Shown here one piece after another: positions 36,155-44,653 of a DNA stretch of 64,000 bases. Location: contig NZ_CP032548.1 in assembly GCF_003867015.1 (NCBI RefSeq), positions 3,353,001 to 3,417,000 on the forward strand, written 5' to 3'. Made by a program: the position numbers and the translations under genes. The number at the start of each line of letters is the position of its first letter. Within the stretch, counting starts at the first letter, position 1. The notes beneath the pieces were generated by a model. It saw only the letters and a list, made by a program, of their open reading frames with translations, ran no database searches and had not been told where the DNA came from. This DNA comes from Tenacibaculum singaporense. Lineage in GTDB: Bacteria; Bacteroidota; Bacteroidia; Flavobacteriales; Flavobacteriaceae.

Positions 36155-36481
36155 TTATTGTAGTTTTTTGTTATTGTGATGACGATCGTGATCTCTTTTA
36201 GTTTTAATATCTAGCTTCTTATCAAAGGCTTCTTGTAAGTTTACGCCTGTTTGGTTTGCCAAACACAACACAACAAACATTACATCGGCCAATTCTTCCC
36301 CTAAATCTTTGTTTTTATCACTTTCTTTTTCACTTTGTTCTCCATAACGACGCGCAATAATTCGAGCTACTTCTCCAACTTCTTCTGTTAGTTGCGCCAT
36401 ATTTGTTAACTCGTTAAAGTAACGAACTCCGTGATTTTTAATCCAATCATCTACTTGTTTTTGTGCGTCTTGTATATTCAT
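36155..36481 (-). CDS. MazG-like nucleotide pyrophosphohydrolase
   Basis: An all-alpha NTP pyrophosphatase of 108 residues with the metal-binding pattern EEVGE...EELAD (about 32-36 and 61-65). It probably hydrolyses non-canonical or deoxy NTPs to monophosphates. I use the ATG at 36481 (MNIQDAQKQVDDW); a start at 36505 would add eight residues of weak character. It lies between the VOC protein and the 82-residue membrane protein in one minus-strand operon. Confidence 0.85.
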   Translation of the reverse strand: MNIQDAQKQVDDWIKNHGVRYFNELTNMAQLTEEVGEVARIIARRYGEQSEKESDKNKDLGEELADVMFVVLCLANQTGVNLQEAFDKKLDIKTKRDHDRHHNNKKLQ

Positions 36482-36528
36482 GTTCTCTGCTTTCTTATTA
36501 AACATTCAAAGATAAAAACTTCTATTTC

Positions 36529-36906
36529 TTAATTGATTCGCCAAGGCGGATTTTTTCTATGCTCTCCTGCTTTAAACAGAATTAATTTATTACCATCTGG
36601 ATCTAACAAATGGGCTTCTCTCCATAACCATGTTTGATCTTTGGGTAATTGGGTGAATTGAATTCCTTTTTCTTGTAATTTTTCTACTAACACATCTAAA
36701 TTCTCATCTTCAAAATACAATGTAATTCCTTCTCCTTTAGGTAAACTCTCTACTTGATGAATTGAGAAAGTTGCATCTCCATCTGGCACTTCAAACCGGA
36801 CATATCTAGGACTTGCATCTACAATAAGATGCAAGCCTAGTTTTTTATAAAATACAACAGATGCATATACATCTATAGACGGAATTGTTACTTGATTTAA
36901 ATTCAT
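36529..36906 (-). CDS. VOC-superfamily (glyoxalase/bleomycin-resistance fold) protein
   Basis: A 125-residue beta-alpha-beta-beta-beta protein beginning LNQVTIPSIDVYASVVFYKK and ending HLLDPDGNKLILFKAGEHRKNPPWRIN. The dimer-type metal site cannot be assigned with confidence. Its start overlaps the MFS transporter gene by 4 nt (ATGA), so the two are coupled. A role as a small-molecule binding partner or detoxifying enzyme is possible. Confidence 0.82.
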   Translation of the reverse strand: MNLNQVTIPSIDVYASVVFYKKLGLHLIVDASPRYVRFEVPDGDATFSIHQVESLPKGEGITLYFEDENLDVLVEKLQEKGIQFTQLPKDQTWLWREAHLLDPDGNKLILFKAGEHRKNPPWRIN

Positions 36907-38114
36907 GCTATTACTTTTTCTCTTTTAACAATTCGTACTAACATTAATAAAAATAACACTCCTATTCCCGATAATACAATCATAAAATTCCATGTGTTAT
37001 CAAACCCAATATTATCAATTAATTGCATTCCTGAATTGTGTCCAAATATGTGTGACATAGAAAATGCAATACTATAATATGCCATGTATTCTCCTTGGTT
37101 TCCTTTTTTTGCACGTTCCATTACGAAGGCATTTGAAAAAGGAAATGCGATCATCTCTCCTATGGTCATAAATAACATCCCTACAATTAAAATTCCTACC
37201 CAACCGGTTAAGTTAATTACAACAAAACTTAATCCTGTTAATAATAAACCAAAAAACATTAAAAATTCTTTGGTATACTTACTTTCTTCTAACCATTTAA
37301 TAAGAGGCATTTCTAATAAGAAGATAAAGAATCCATTAAGCCCCATTAATAAGCCTATTTCTAACTCAGTTAAATGATGAACATCTTTGTAATATAAAGG
37401 CATTGTTGAGAAGTATTGTAAGAAAATAAATCCGAAAATGAACATCCCTACAAAGAACACCCAAAAAGCTTTATCTGAAAATACCGATTGTGGATTTTCT
37501 ACTTTTATTTCATCTAAAACTTTTGCTTTCTTAGGGTTTAATACATTCACTAATAAAACAGTAGCTAAAATACAAGTCACTCCATCTACCCAAAACAGCC
37601 CACTATAATCCAACGAGGTTATAATTAATCCACCTACTGCAGGACCTGCTGAGAAACCTAAGTTAATTGCTAAACGAATTAGCGTTACCGAACGTGTTTT
37701 ATTTTCTGGTTTACTATATGTGCTTAATGCAACAAACATAGCTGGTCTAAACGTATCTGCTACTAACATTACTAAGAAAATACCAATACAAAAACCTGCA
37801 AAAGTATTTACAAATTGTAAGGCTATAAAAAGTAACCCCGTCAAAAACAAGCTAGTCTTCATTACTTTATAAAAACCTATTTTATCGGTTAACTTACCTC
37901 CTAACCAAGATCCTAATACAGACCCTAACCCAAAACAAGTCATAATCCACCCTACATCTTTTAAAGTAAACTGTAGGCTCTTAGTTAGGTACAATGATAA
38001 AAACGGAATCACCATGGTTCCTGCTCTGTTTATCAGAGTTATTAATGAAAGCCACCAAACTTCGTTTGAGAGCCCTTTAAAGGTGTTTAAATAGTTAAAG
38101 TATAGTTTTTTCAT
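36903..38114 (-). CDS. Major facilitator superfamily transporter
   Basis: A 403-residue protein with about 12 predicted membrane helices. The typical MFS loop GGKLTDKIGFYKVMK lies between helices 2 and 3. No substrate-specific motif is obvious; drug-efflux-type exporters show a similar layout. Its stop overlaps the VOC gene by 4 nt. It heads the operon that includes VOC, MazG, aroA and queA, and a terminator separates it from the cyclase gene upstream. Confidence 0.9.
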   Translation of the reverse strand: MKKLYFNYLNTFKGLSNEVWWLSLITLINRAGTMVIPFLSLYLTKSLQFTLKDVGWIMTCFGLGSVLGSWLGGKLTDKIGFYKVMKTSLFLTGLLFIALQFVNTFAGFCIGIFLVMLVADTFRPAMFVALSTYSKPENKTRSVTLIRLAINLGFSAGPAVGGLIITSLDYSGLFWVDGVTCILATVLLVNVLNPKKAKVLDEIKVENPQSVFSDKAFWVFFVGMFIFGFIFLQYFSTMPLYYKDVHHLTELEIGLLMGLNGFFIFLLEMPLIKWLEESKYTKEFLMFFGLLLTGLSFVVINLTGWVGILIVGMLFMTIGEMIAFPFSNAFVMERAKKGNQGEYMAYYSIAFSMSHIFGHNSGMQLIDNIGFDNTWNFMIVLSGIGVLFLLMLVRIVKREKVIA

Positions 38115-38152
38115 ATGGTTAAAGTTTGGTTATTATTACTAGTTATAAAAGT

Positions 38153-38182
38153 AAAAAGTCCGACTTTTCAGTCGGACTTTTT
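38153..38182 (-). terminator. Terminator upstream of the MFS operon
   Basis: The stem AAAAAGTCCGAC/GTCGGACTTTTT (38153-38164 and 38171-38182) with a TTTTCA loop. It would end minus-strand transcripts coming from the cyclase gene and the small element at 38.2 kb. Confidence 0.85.
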
Positions 38183-38210
38183 GTAATCATTATATTTTAT
38201 ATAAACATAG

Positions 38211-38291
38211 TTATAATACATACATCGCCCGATCGTTTCTGTGTCTTACCACAGTCGATTTACATTGCTTATATGTATTAAAAATTGTCAT
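38211..38291 (-). CDS. Possible 26-codon ORF within a structured region
   Basis: The ATG at 38291 opens MTIFNTYKQCKSTVVRHRND and ends with AMYVL, with an A-rich stretch (AAGAAATAATA) before it. It is very basic, with two Cys-free arms around one Cys. It coincides with a folded element (38215-38279), so coding and RNA structure cannot be told apart. It could be a small peptide gene or an untranslated element. Confidence 0.3.
   Translation of the reverse strand: MTIFNTYKQCKSTVVRHRNDRAMYVL
38215..38279 (-). ncRNA. Candidate structured RNA element
   Basis: Nested inverted arms occur in 65 nt: AATACATA/TATGTATT (38215-38222, 38272-38279), ATCG/CGAT (38232-38235, 38256-38259), and CTGTG/CACAG (38239-38243, 38250-38254) with a 6-nt loop. 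It lies after the cyclase stop and before a strong terminator, so a minus-strand transcript would contain it. Confidence 0.4.
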
Positions 38292-38352
38292 TATTATTTC
38301 TTGATTGAGCTGTAAAACTAGTAAAAAAATAAATACACCAACAAAAAAAGTT

Positions 38353-39102
38353 TTAAATAATTTCGTAAAGTGTAGGTTTACTGGGTGTAGCGTCGTTTTC
38401 AAATGGCGCTACCATCAAGTTTAAAAAGTAGGTTCCATCCTTTATTTTATTGGATACATATATAAACTCTGTTATCGTTGCCTGCATTCTAATTTCTCCT
38501 TGTGTATTCCAAAAAGCATTATGTGCTAACAATTTTCCTTCGTCTTTTTCTTTGTCTACCGATGGTAAATCAATTAGTAAATGTTCTATTCCTTTTTCTT
38601 TTAAGTATATAGCACCCTCTTCTAACAAATAGGTTGGATTTGTATTTGAATACCGCATCGATTTTTTGTCTGAAAGGTTTGGTAAGGTTCTGATTACAAT
38701 TGCATCGCGCTTTTTGTTTCCTAAAACATTTTGTAATTGTTTTTTTGAAATTACAAAGTCCTTATTTTTTAACTGTTCTGGAGCAATAGTCACTACTTCA
38801 GCTAAGAAGAAAAATTTTGATAGCTCTTTGTTTACTGAATAAACTTCTTCTGTAATATGCCCCACACATTCGGTATGTGTAATATGTGAGTGAGGATTAA
38901 ACTGGATATTATTAAAGTTTACATCTGCTCCTTGTTGTACACTTCCTATCCAATTCCCATCAGAAACAGGGAAAATTTTAGGATCATCTAAATACCAAGC
39001 ATTTACATTTTCTTTTGAGGTATCAATAGCTATTGAAATGTCTTGTGGTTTTGATAAATCTATTTTGTACTTTCTTGAGTTATATTCAATTGTTGCGATC
39101 AT
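38353..39102 (-). CDS. Cyclase-family (KynB-like) protein with altered metal motif
   Basis: A swivelling beta-alpha-beta protein of 249 residues related to kynurenine formamidase and other PF04199 cyclases. The usual HxGTHxDxPxH motif reads SHITHTECVGH within NPHSHITHTECVGHITEE: the first ligand position is Ser with His on either side, and Asp is Glu. The metal site may thus be rearranged or lost. The start is the ATG at 39102; a TTG two codons earlier is less likely. It follows hemW by 12 nt in one operon with ruvC and ade. Confidence 0.75.
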   Translation of the reverse strand: MIATIEYNSRKYKIDLSKPQDISIAIDTSKENVNAWYLDDPKIFPVSDGNWIGSVQQGADVNFNNIQFNPHSHITHTECVGHITEEVYSVNKELSKFFFLAEVVTIAPEQLKNKDFVISKKQLQNVLGNKKRDAIVIRTLPNLSDKKSMRYSNTNPTYLLEEGAIYLKEKGIEHLLIDLPSVDKEKDEGKLLAHNAFWNTQGEIRMQATITEFIYVSNKIKDGTYFLNLMVAPFENDATPSKPTLYEII

Positions 39103-39114
39103 ACTCAAATATAC

Positions 39115-40239
39115 TTAAATAATAAATAATTCAGAAGCTAATCCATCTGCTAAGAACTTTCCTTTTTCTGTAGTCTTCAAAACTTCATTTGTAATGACTA
39201 GTAGCCCTTGCTGGATAAATTTCTTAGCATTTTTAAGGAGGTTTTTTCTAAACTCTTCCCCGAAATCCTCCTCAATTTTCTCTAACGACACTCCCCAAAT
39301 GGTTCTTAATCCTGTCATTAAATATTCATTAAACTGATCTTTCTTAGTGAGTTTTTCTTCTTCTAAAGGGAGTTTTCCTTCTTGAATTGCTTTTATATAT
39401 TTTGCATTGTTAGCTACATTCCAACTACGGTGTGTTTTATTAAACGAGTGTGCTGATGGACCAATGCCTATATATTTTTTCCCTAGCCAGTAACTTGTAT
39501 TGTGTTTTGAAAAATAATTTGGTTTTCCAAAATTGGAAATTTCGTAATGTACAAATCCGTTTTTAGTGGTTTCTGCTACCAAAACATCAAAATGTTCTTT
39601 GGCTACTGTTTCGTCAACATCAGGATATTTTCCTTGCTTGATAAATGAATCTAATGCTGTTTTAGGTTCTACCGTTAACGCATATGATGAAATATGATTG
39701 ATTCCGAAATCAAAAGCAATTTGCAAATTTTCTCTCCAACGTTCATTACTCATATTCGGAACTCCGTAAATCAAATCAATAGTAATATTATCAAAGTAGC
39801 GTGTCGCGACAGACAAGCAGTTTTTTGCTTCTTGTGCATTATGAGCTCGATTCATCAATTGTAAATCTTCTTCAAAAAAAGATTGTATTCCTATGCTTAA
39901 GCGATTAACAGGGGTTTTAGATAATTCAATTATTTTTTCTTCTGATAAATCATCTGGGTTCGCTTCTAAGGTAATTTCTGGGTTGGCTATTACTACATAG
40001 TTTTGATAAATAGTATCTATTAACAACCTCAATTCTTCAAATGACAACAAACTTGGGGTTCCTCCTCCAAAATAAATCGTTTCTATTTCTTCATTTTGTA
40101 ACTCTTCCTTTCGCAATTCTAGCTCTTTCACCAAGCAAGAAACTAACTCCTCTTTCTTTTTTAATGAAGTAGAAAAGTGAAAATCGCAATAATAACATGC
40201 TTGCTTACAAAATGGGATATGTAGATAAATTCCTGCCAA
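39115..40239 (-). CDS. hemW: HemW-type radical-SAM heme chaperone
   Basis: A 374-residue radical-SAM protein with the cluster motif CKQACYYC followed by DF (C11, C15, C18). The fourth cysteine of true coproporphyrinogen dehydrogenases (HemN) is absent; this marks HemW. GGGTPS, RLSIGIQSF and a C-terminal HemN_C domain are present. HemW is thought to insert heme into membrane enzymes. It starts 1 nt after the ruvC stop, so translation is probably coupled. Confidence 0.9.
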   Translation of the reverse strand: MAGIYLHIPFCKQACYYCDFHFSTSLKKKEELVSCLVKELELRKEELQNEEIETIYFGGGTPSLLSFEELRLLIDTIYQNYVVIANPEITLEANPDDLSEEKIIELSKTPVNRLSIGIQSFFEEDLQLMNRAHNAQEAKNCLSVATRYFDNITIDLIYGVPNMSNERWRENLQIAFDFGINHISSYALTVEPKTALDSFIKQGKYPDVDETVAKEHFDVLVAETTKNGFVHYEISNFGKPNYFSKHNTSYWLGKKYIGIGPSAHSFNKTHRSWNVANNAKYIKAIQEGKLPLEEEKLTKKDQFNEYLMTGLRTIWGVSLEKIEEDFGEEFRKNLLKNAKKFIQQGLLVITNEVLKTTEKGKFLADGLASELFII

Positions 40240-40240
40240 A

Positions 40241-40792
40241 TTATTTCACTTTTCCTGGATTCTGCTTTACAAACGCTGCCCAACCTGTATAGTTCTTACC
40301 TCCTACTTTTGTTCCTGAATTATAAAAATGACACACCGCAGCTGCTAAACCATCCGTTGCATCTAAGTTTTTAGGTAGCACTTTTAAATTCAATAACGAT
40401 TTTAACATTAAGGCTACCTGTTCTTTACTTGAAGTTCCTTTTCCTGTAATGGCCATTTTTATTTTCTTAGGTGCGTACTCCGTTACTGGTATTTGTCTTG
40501 ACAATCCTGCTGCCATGGCCACTCCTTGTGCGCGTCCTAATTTCAACATAGATTGTACATTCTTCCCATAAAAAGGAGCTTCCAACGCTATTTCATCTGG
40601 ATTGTAAGTATCAATCAATTCAATGGTTCGTTCAAAAATAATTTTGAGTTTTAAATAATGATCGTCATATTTTTTTAAGAGCAATTCATTCATTTGAACA
40701 AATTCCATCTTTTTACCTACTACCTTTATAATTCCAAATCCCATAATGGAAGTTCCTGGGTCAATCCCTAATATAATTTTTTCTGTCTTCAA
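40241..40792 (-). CDS. ruvC: Crossover junction endodeoxyribonuclease RuvC
   Basis: The Holliday-junction resolvase of 183 residues. The four acidic active-site positions are visible: D11 in ILGIDPGTS, E71 in ALEAPF, and D144 and D147 in NLDATDGLAAAVCHF. The catalytic lysine region (KQ...KGTSSKEQV) is also kept. It lies between adenine deaminase and hemW, separated from hemW by only one base. Confidence 0.96.
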   Translation of the reverse strand: MKTEKIILGIDPGTSIMGFGIIKVVGKKMEFVQMNELLLKKYDDHYLKLKIIFERTIELIDTYNPDEIALEAPFYGKNVQSMLKLGRAQGVAMAAGLSRQIPVTEYAPKKIKMAITGKGTSSKEQVALMLKSLLNLKVLPKNLDATDGLAAAVCHFYNSGTKVGGKNYTGWAAFVKQNPGKVK

Positions 40793-40800
40793 ACTCTCGT

Positions 40801-42423
40801 TTATTTAACTTCTAAAGAAGTAAATTTAAATGTGTTCCCATCAAACAAGCCTTTGTCTGATAGTTTTAAGGATGGAATTACCAACAATGCCATAAAAGAT
40901 AAGGTCATATACGGAGCTCGTAATTTACTACCTAATTGTTTTGCCATCACATCCAATTCTGCATAGGCTTTTCCTATTTCAACTGCTGGTTTATCTGACA
41001 TGATTCCTGCAACGGGAAGCGGAACTACTTTTTCTTCAGAAGATGTTACAGCGCAAACGCCTCCTTTATTTTCAATCAATAAATTTACCGCCTTACAAAT
41101 CAATTCATCCGATACTCCTACAGCAATAATATTATGAGAATCATGTCCTACAGAACTCGCTATCGCCCCTTCTTTTAATCCAAAGTTTTTGATAAACGCA
41201 ATCGAAGGTTCTGCATTTTGATAACGATTTACTACCGTCATTTTTAGCACATCGTTTGCTACATCAGAAACTAAATTTCCTTCTTTTATCAACGAATCAG
41301 CTTCAATCTCATTCGTCATCAATTCTCCGTCTAGAGCTTCTATCACTCGAAGCTTTTCAGATGCTGAATGGAACTCAAAATCAGCAACATTTTTTTTATC
41401 AGTGTCAAAATTATTCAACACTTCAAAATCTACATGCTCTACAAATGATTTTCCTTTCTCAGCTACTAATTCACCATTAATATACGTTTGTAGTACTTCA
41501 AACTTTTGTAAGTCTTTCACCACAATAAAATCAGCATCATCTCCTTCGTTTAAAGTCCCAACATCCAAATTGTAATGCTCTACCGGATTTATACAGGCAG
41601 CTTGCAATACTTTAAAAACATCTATTTCTTTCGCTACTGCGTGCTCACATAATTGGTTGATATGTCCTAATAACAAATCATCTGGATGCTTATCATCAGA
41701 ACAGAACATCATATTCTCATAATGCTCAGGTAGTAAATCAATTAATGCTTCAAAGTTTTTTGCAGCACTTCCTTCACGGATAATAACTTTCATCCCTTTT
41801 TCTAACTTCTCCAATCCTTCTTCATAGGTAAAGCATTCGTGGTCGGTATAAATTCCTGCCGCTATGTATTTATCTAAATCTTCACCTCTTAGTCCAGGTG
41901 CATGACCATCTACTGGTTTGTTGTAATGTTTTGCCCAAGCGATTTTTTTCAACACTTCTTCATCTTGATAAATAACTCCCGGGTAATTCATCATTTCTGC
42001 TAAATATTTGATATCAGGATTCTCCATCATCTTTTTGATTTCTTCTGAATCAATTACTGCTCCTGCACTTTCAAAAGAAGTCGCTGGTACACAAGACGGC
42101 GCTCCAAAATTGAATTTTAACGGAACTTTTTTTCCGTTTTCAATCATGAAATTCACACCTTTAACCCCTAATACATTGGCTATTTCATGTGGATCAGATA
42201 CTGTTGCTACCGTACCATGTGTTACTGCTATTTTAGCAAACTCTGATGGTACTAACATTGAACTTTCAATATGGATATGTGCATCAATAAATCCAGGTAA
42301 AATATAGTTTTCTACAGCATTTTCTACTTCTCTAATCTGTATAATCTTTCCTTCTTTAACCTCAACTTCTCCTTTAAAGATTCGTTTATTTTGTATGTCG
42401 ACTATATTTCCCTGTACAATCAT
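40801..42423 (-). CDS. ade: Adenine deaminase
   Basis: A 540-residue amidohydrolase that converts adenine to hypoxanthine and ammonia for purine salvage. Metal-binding segments are [37 protein letters not shown] and [11 protein letters not shown], and the C-terminal adenine-deaminase domain has [13 protein letters not shown]. No signal peptide is present. ruvC starts 9 nt downstream of its stop, and a terminator lies upstream between it and pckA. Confidence 0.94.
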   Translation of the reverse strand: MIVQGNIVDIQNKRIFKGEVEVKEGKIIQIREVENAVENYILPGFIDAHIHIESSMLVPSEFAKIAVTHGTVATVSDPHEIANVLGVKGVNFMIENGKKVPLKFNFGAPSCVPATSFESAGAVIDSEEIKKMMENPDIKYLAEMMNYPGVIYQDEEVLKKIAWAKHYNKPVDGHAPGLRGEDLDKYIAAGIYTDHECFTYEEGLEKLEKGMKVIIREGSAAKNFEALIDLLPEHYENMMFCSDDKHPDDLLLGHINQLCEHAVAKEIDVFKVLQAACINPVEHYNLDVGTLNEGDDADFIVVKDLQKFEVLQTYINGELVAEKGKSFVEHVDFEVLNNFDTDKKNVADFEFHSASEKLRVIEALDGELMTNEIEADSLIKEGNLVSDVANDVLKMTVVNRYQNAEPSIAFIKNFGLKEGAIASSVGHDSHNIIAVGVSDELICKAVNLLIENKGGVCAVTSSEEKVVPLPVAGIMSDKPAVEIGKAYAELDVMAKQLGSKLRAPYMTLSFMALLVIPSLKLSDKGLFDGNTFKFTSLEVK

Positions 42424-42463
42424 GCTAAAATTTATTTATTGCTAAAATACTGAGTATTTTTCA

Positions 42464-42491
42464 CAAAAAAAGCATCCATAGTGGATGCTTT
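42464..42491 (-). terminator. Terminator of pckA
   Basis: The stem AAAGCATCCA/TGGATGCTTT (42469-42478 and 42482-42491) is followed on the minus strand by a run of T. It lies 22 nt past the pckA stop and before the ade start. Confidence 0.85.
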
Positions 42492-42513
42492 CTTAGTATT
42501 TATGTTTTAAAGG

Positions 42514-44106
42514 TTACGCTATTGGTCCTCCTTTAATAATTTCCTCACTTGCCATTTCTTCAAACTGAGCAAAGTTCTTTCTAAATGAATTCGCTAATTC
42601 CATAGCTTTTGCATCATAAGCATCTTTGTCTGCCCATGTTTGCTTTGGATTTAATACTTCATCAGGAACATTTTCACAAGTAGTTGGCATTGATAATCCA
42701 AAAATTGGGTGTTGTACAAATTCAACATTTTCTAAATTACCTTCTAAAGCTTCTGTAATCATAGCACGAGTGTACTTTAATTTCATTCTGCTACCAGTAC
42801 CGTAAGCACCACCTGTCCATCCAGTATTAATTAACCAAACGTTTACACCTGCTTCTTGCATTTTCTTACTTAACATTTCAGCGTAACGTGTTGGGTGTAA
42901 TGGCATAAATGGAGCTCCAAAACAAGCTGAGAAACTTGGTAATGGTTCGTTAATTCCTGCCTCTGTACCTGCTACTTTTGCTGTGTATCCAGAAATAAAG
43001 TGATATGCTGCCTGCCCTGGTGTTAATTTAGAGATTGGAGGCAATACTCCAAAAGCATCTGCTGTTAAGAAGAAGATATTCTTTGGGTTTGCACCTTTTG
43101 AAGGTGTTTGAATATTTTCAATGTGATAAATAGGGTAACTTACACGTGTATTTTGTGTAATTGATGTATCTGCAAAATCTACATTTCCTTTATCGTCCAT
43201 TACAATATTTTCAAGGATTGCTCCTCTTTTAATTGCTCCGTAAATCTCTGGTTCTTTCTCTTGAGATAAGTCGATTACTTTTGCATAACATCCTCCTTCA
43301 AAGTTGAAGATAGTGTTTTCAGCAGTCCAACCATGCTCATCATCACCAATCAAACTACGATTTGGATCGGTAGATAAGGTAGTTTTACCTGTTCCTGATA
43401 ATCCAAAGAAAATAGCAGTATCCCCCTCTTTACCAACGTTTGCAGAACAGTGCATTGGTAATGTGTTTTTAAATACTGGTAAAATAAAGTTCAACGCAGA
43501 GAAAATACCTTTTTTAATTTCTCCTGTGTATCCAGTACCACCAATTAATGCTACTTTTCTAGTAAAGTTTAAGATAGCAAAGTTGTGTTGGCGCGTTCCA
43601 TCTACCTCAGGATCTGCCATAAAACCAGGAGCGTTTACTACTGTCCACTCTGGAGAAAAGTTTTTTAACTCCTCAGCTGTAGGACGTAAAAACATGTTGT
43701 ATGCAAACATGTTACTCCATGGATATTCGTTTACAACACGAATATTTAGTTTGTAATCTTCATCTGCACATGCATAACTATCACGTACAAATACCTCTTT
43801 ATTTGATAAATAGTTTGTTACTTTATCGTATAGCTTGTCAAATTTTTCTGAATCGAAAGGAATATTAATATCTCCCCACCAAACTTGGTCTTTAGTTATA
43901 TCGTCTTTAACAATAAAACGATCCATTGGAGAACGACCTGTGAACTCACCTGTTTTAACAGCTAATGCTCCAAAACTGGTTTCTACTCCTTGTTCTTTTT
44001 CAATAGTGATGTCGTGTAACTCGTCTGAAGTTAATTGATAACGAACCGTAGCGTCTTTTATGCCTAAGTTATCTAACGATATCGTTTTCGTATCAAGATT
44101 TGTCAT
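42514..44106 (-). CDS. pckA: Phosphoenolpyruvate carboxykinase (ATP)
   Basis: It converts oxaloacetate and ATP to PEP, the key gluconeogenic step. The 530-residue chain has the nucleotide loop GLSGTGKT (235-242), the metal motif LIGDDEHGW, and the substrate region TGRSPMDRF (56-64). The C-terminal half is complete with NVWLINTGWTGGAYGTG. A -7 box TATTTTTG (44146-44139, minus) matches TAnnTTTG 33 nt before the start. It is a single-gene unit with its own terminator. Confidence 0.97.
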   Translation of the reverse strand: MTNLDTKTISLDNLGIKDATVRYQLTSDELHDITIEKEQGVETSFGALAVKTGEFTGRSPMDRFIVKDDITKDQVWWGDINIPFDSEKFDKLYDKVTNYLSNKEVFVRDSYACADEDYKLNIRVVNEYPWSNMFAYNMFLRPTAEELKNFSPEWTVVNAPGFMADPEVDGTRQHNFAILNFTRKVALIGGTGYTGEIKKGIFSALNFILPVFKNTLPMHCSANVGKEGDTAIFFGLSGTGKTTLSTDPNRSLIGDDEHGWTAENTIFNFEGGCYAKVIDLSQEKEPEIYGAIKRGAILENIVMDDKGNVDFADTSITQNTRVSYPIYHIENIQTPSKGANPKNIFFLTADAFGVLPPISKLTPGQAAYHFISGYTAKVAGTEAGINEPLPSFSACFGAPFMPLHPTRYAEMLSKKMQEAGVNVWLINTGWTGGAYGTGSRMKLKYTRAMITEALEGNLENVEFVQHPIFGLSMPTTCENVPDEVLNPKQTWADKDAYDAKAMELANSFRKNFAQFEEMASEEIIKGGPIA

Positions 44107-44138
44107 CTTAAAAGATTTTAGTTGTGTTTAATTTTGGA

Positions 44139-44146
44139 CAAAAATA
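44139..44146 (-). promoter_or_regulatory. Candidate -7 box of pckA
   Basis: TATTTTTG on the minus strand matches TAnnTTTG. No clear TTG lies 19-23 nt upstream, so only half the promoter is supported. Confidence 0.35.
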
Positions 44147-44192
44147 GTTCTTTTTGATTAAAAAGATGAATCATACAAAGATTTTATCAACT

Positions 44193-44573
44193 TTAACTTT
44201 TAATAACTTTTTTAAAAAAACTATATGTTAATAGACTCCAACCCACTATTAATAGTATTCCTCCTAATGGTGTTATAAACCAAATTGCTTTTGCAGGAAC
44301 ATTCGCTAGATGGATTAGATAAATTGATCCTGAAAACAATAAAATTCCAGCTATTAAAAAATAGCTAATCTTGTTCTTTTCTTTGTTAGTAAACTCAGTA
44401 AACATGTTTACAAAAAGTAATAAAAACACATGAAAAAACTGATAACGTACAGCTGTTTCAAAACTATCTAAAGCTTCTGGTGTTAATCTTGTTTTTAAAG
44501 CATGAGCTCCAAAAGCTCCTAAAATAACAGCAATCACTCCTAAACCCCCTGTCGTTGTTAAATTTTTATACAT
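44193..44573 (-). CDS. DUF423 family membrane protein
   Basis: A 126-residue integral membrane protein with about four helices and the DUF423 hallmark GAFGAHALK (residues 21-29). The function is not known; relatives such as YwdK are widespread. It ends 20 nt from a region leading to pckA on the same strand and is divergent from the saccharopine dehydrogenase-like gene. Confidence 0.88.
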   Translation of the reverse strand: MYKNLTTTGGLGVIAVILGAFGAHALKTRLTPEALDSFETAVRYQFFHVFLLLFVNMFTEFTNKEKNKISYFLIAGILLFSGSIYLIHLANVPAKAIWFITPLGGILLIVGWSLLTYSFFKKVIKS

Positions 44574-44586
44574 TTTTATAGTTTTT

Positions 44587-44600
44587 GTTTAAATTTAAAC
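44587..44600. repeat. 14-bp perfect palindrome between divergent genes
   Basis: GTTTAAATTTAAAC is a perfect palindrome in the space between DUF423 and the saccharopine dehydrogenase-like gene. The 17-nt string AAATTTAAACTTTTTTA that starts in it also occurs at 2409-2425, again between divergent genes. Confidence 0.4.
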
Positions 44601-44653
44601 TTTTTTAGCGATATTGTCGCCTCAAAATTTATTGATAACAAAAATACATTATA

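Noticed and set aside
38211..38402. 63-codon frame that begins inside the cyclase gene
   Set aside because: The N-terminal half is antiphase to the end of the cyclase coding sequence; only the last 26 codons lie in free space.
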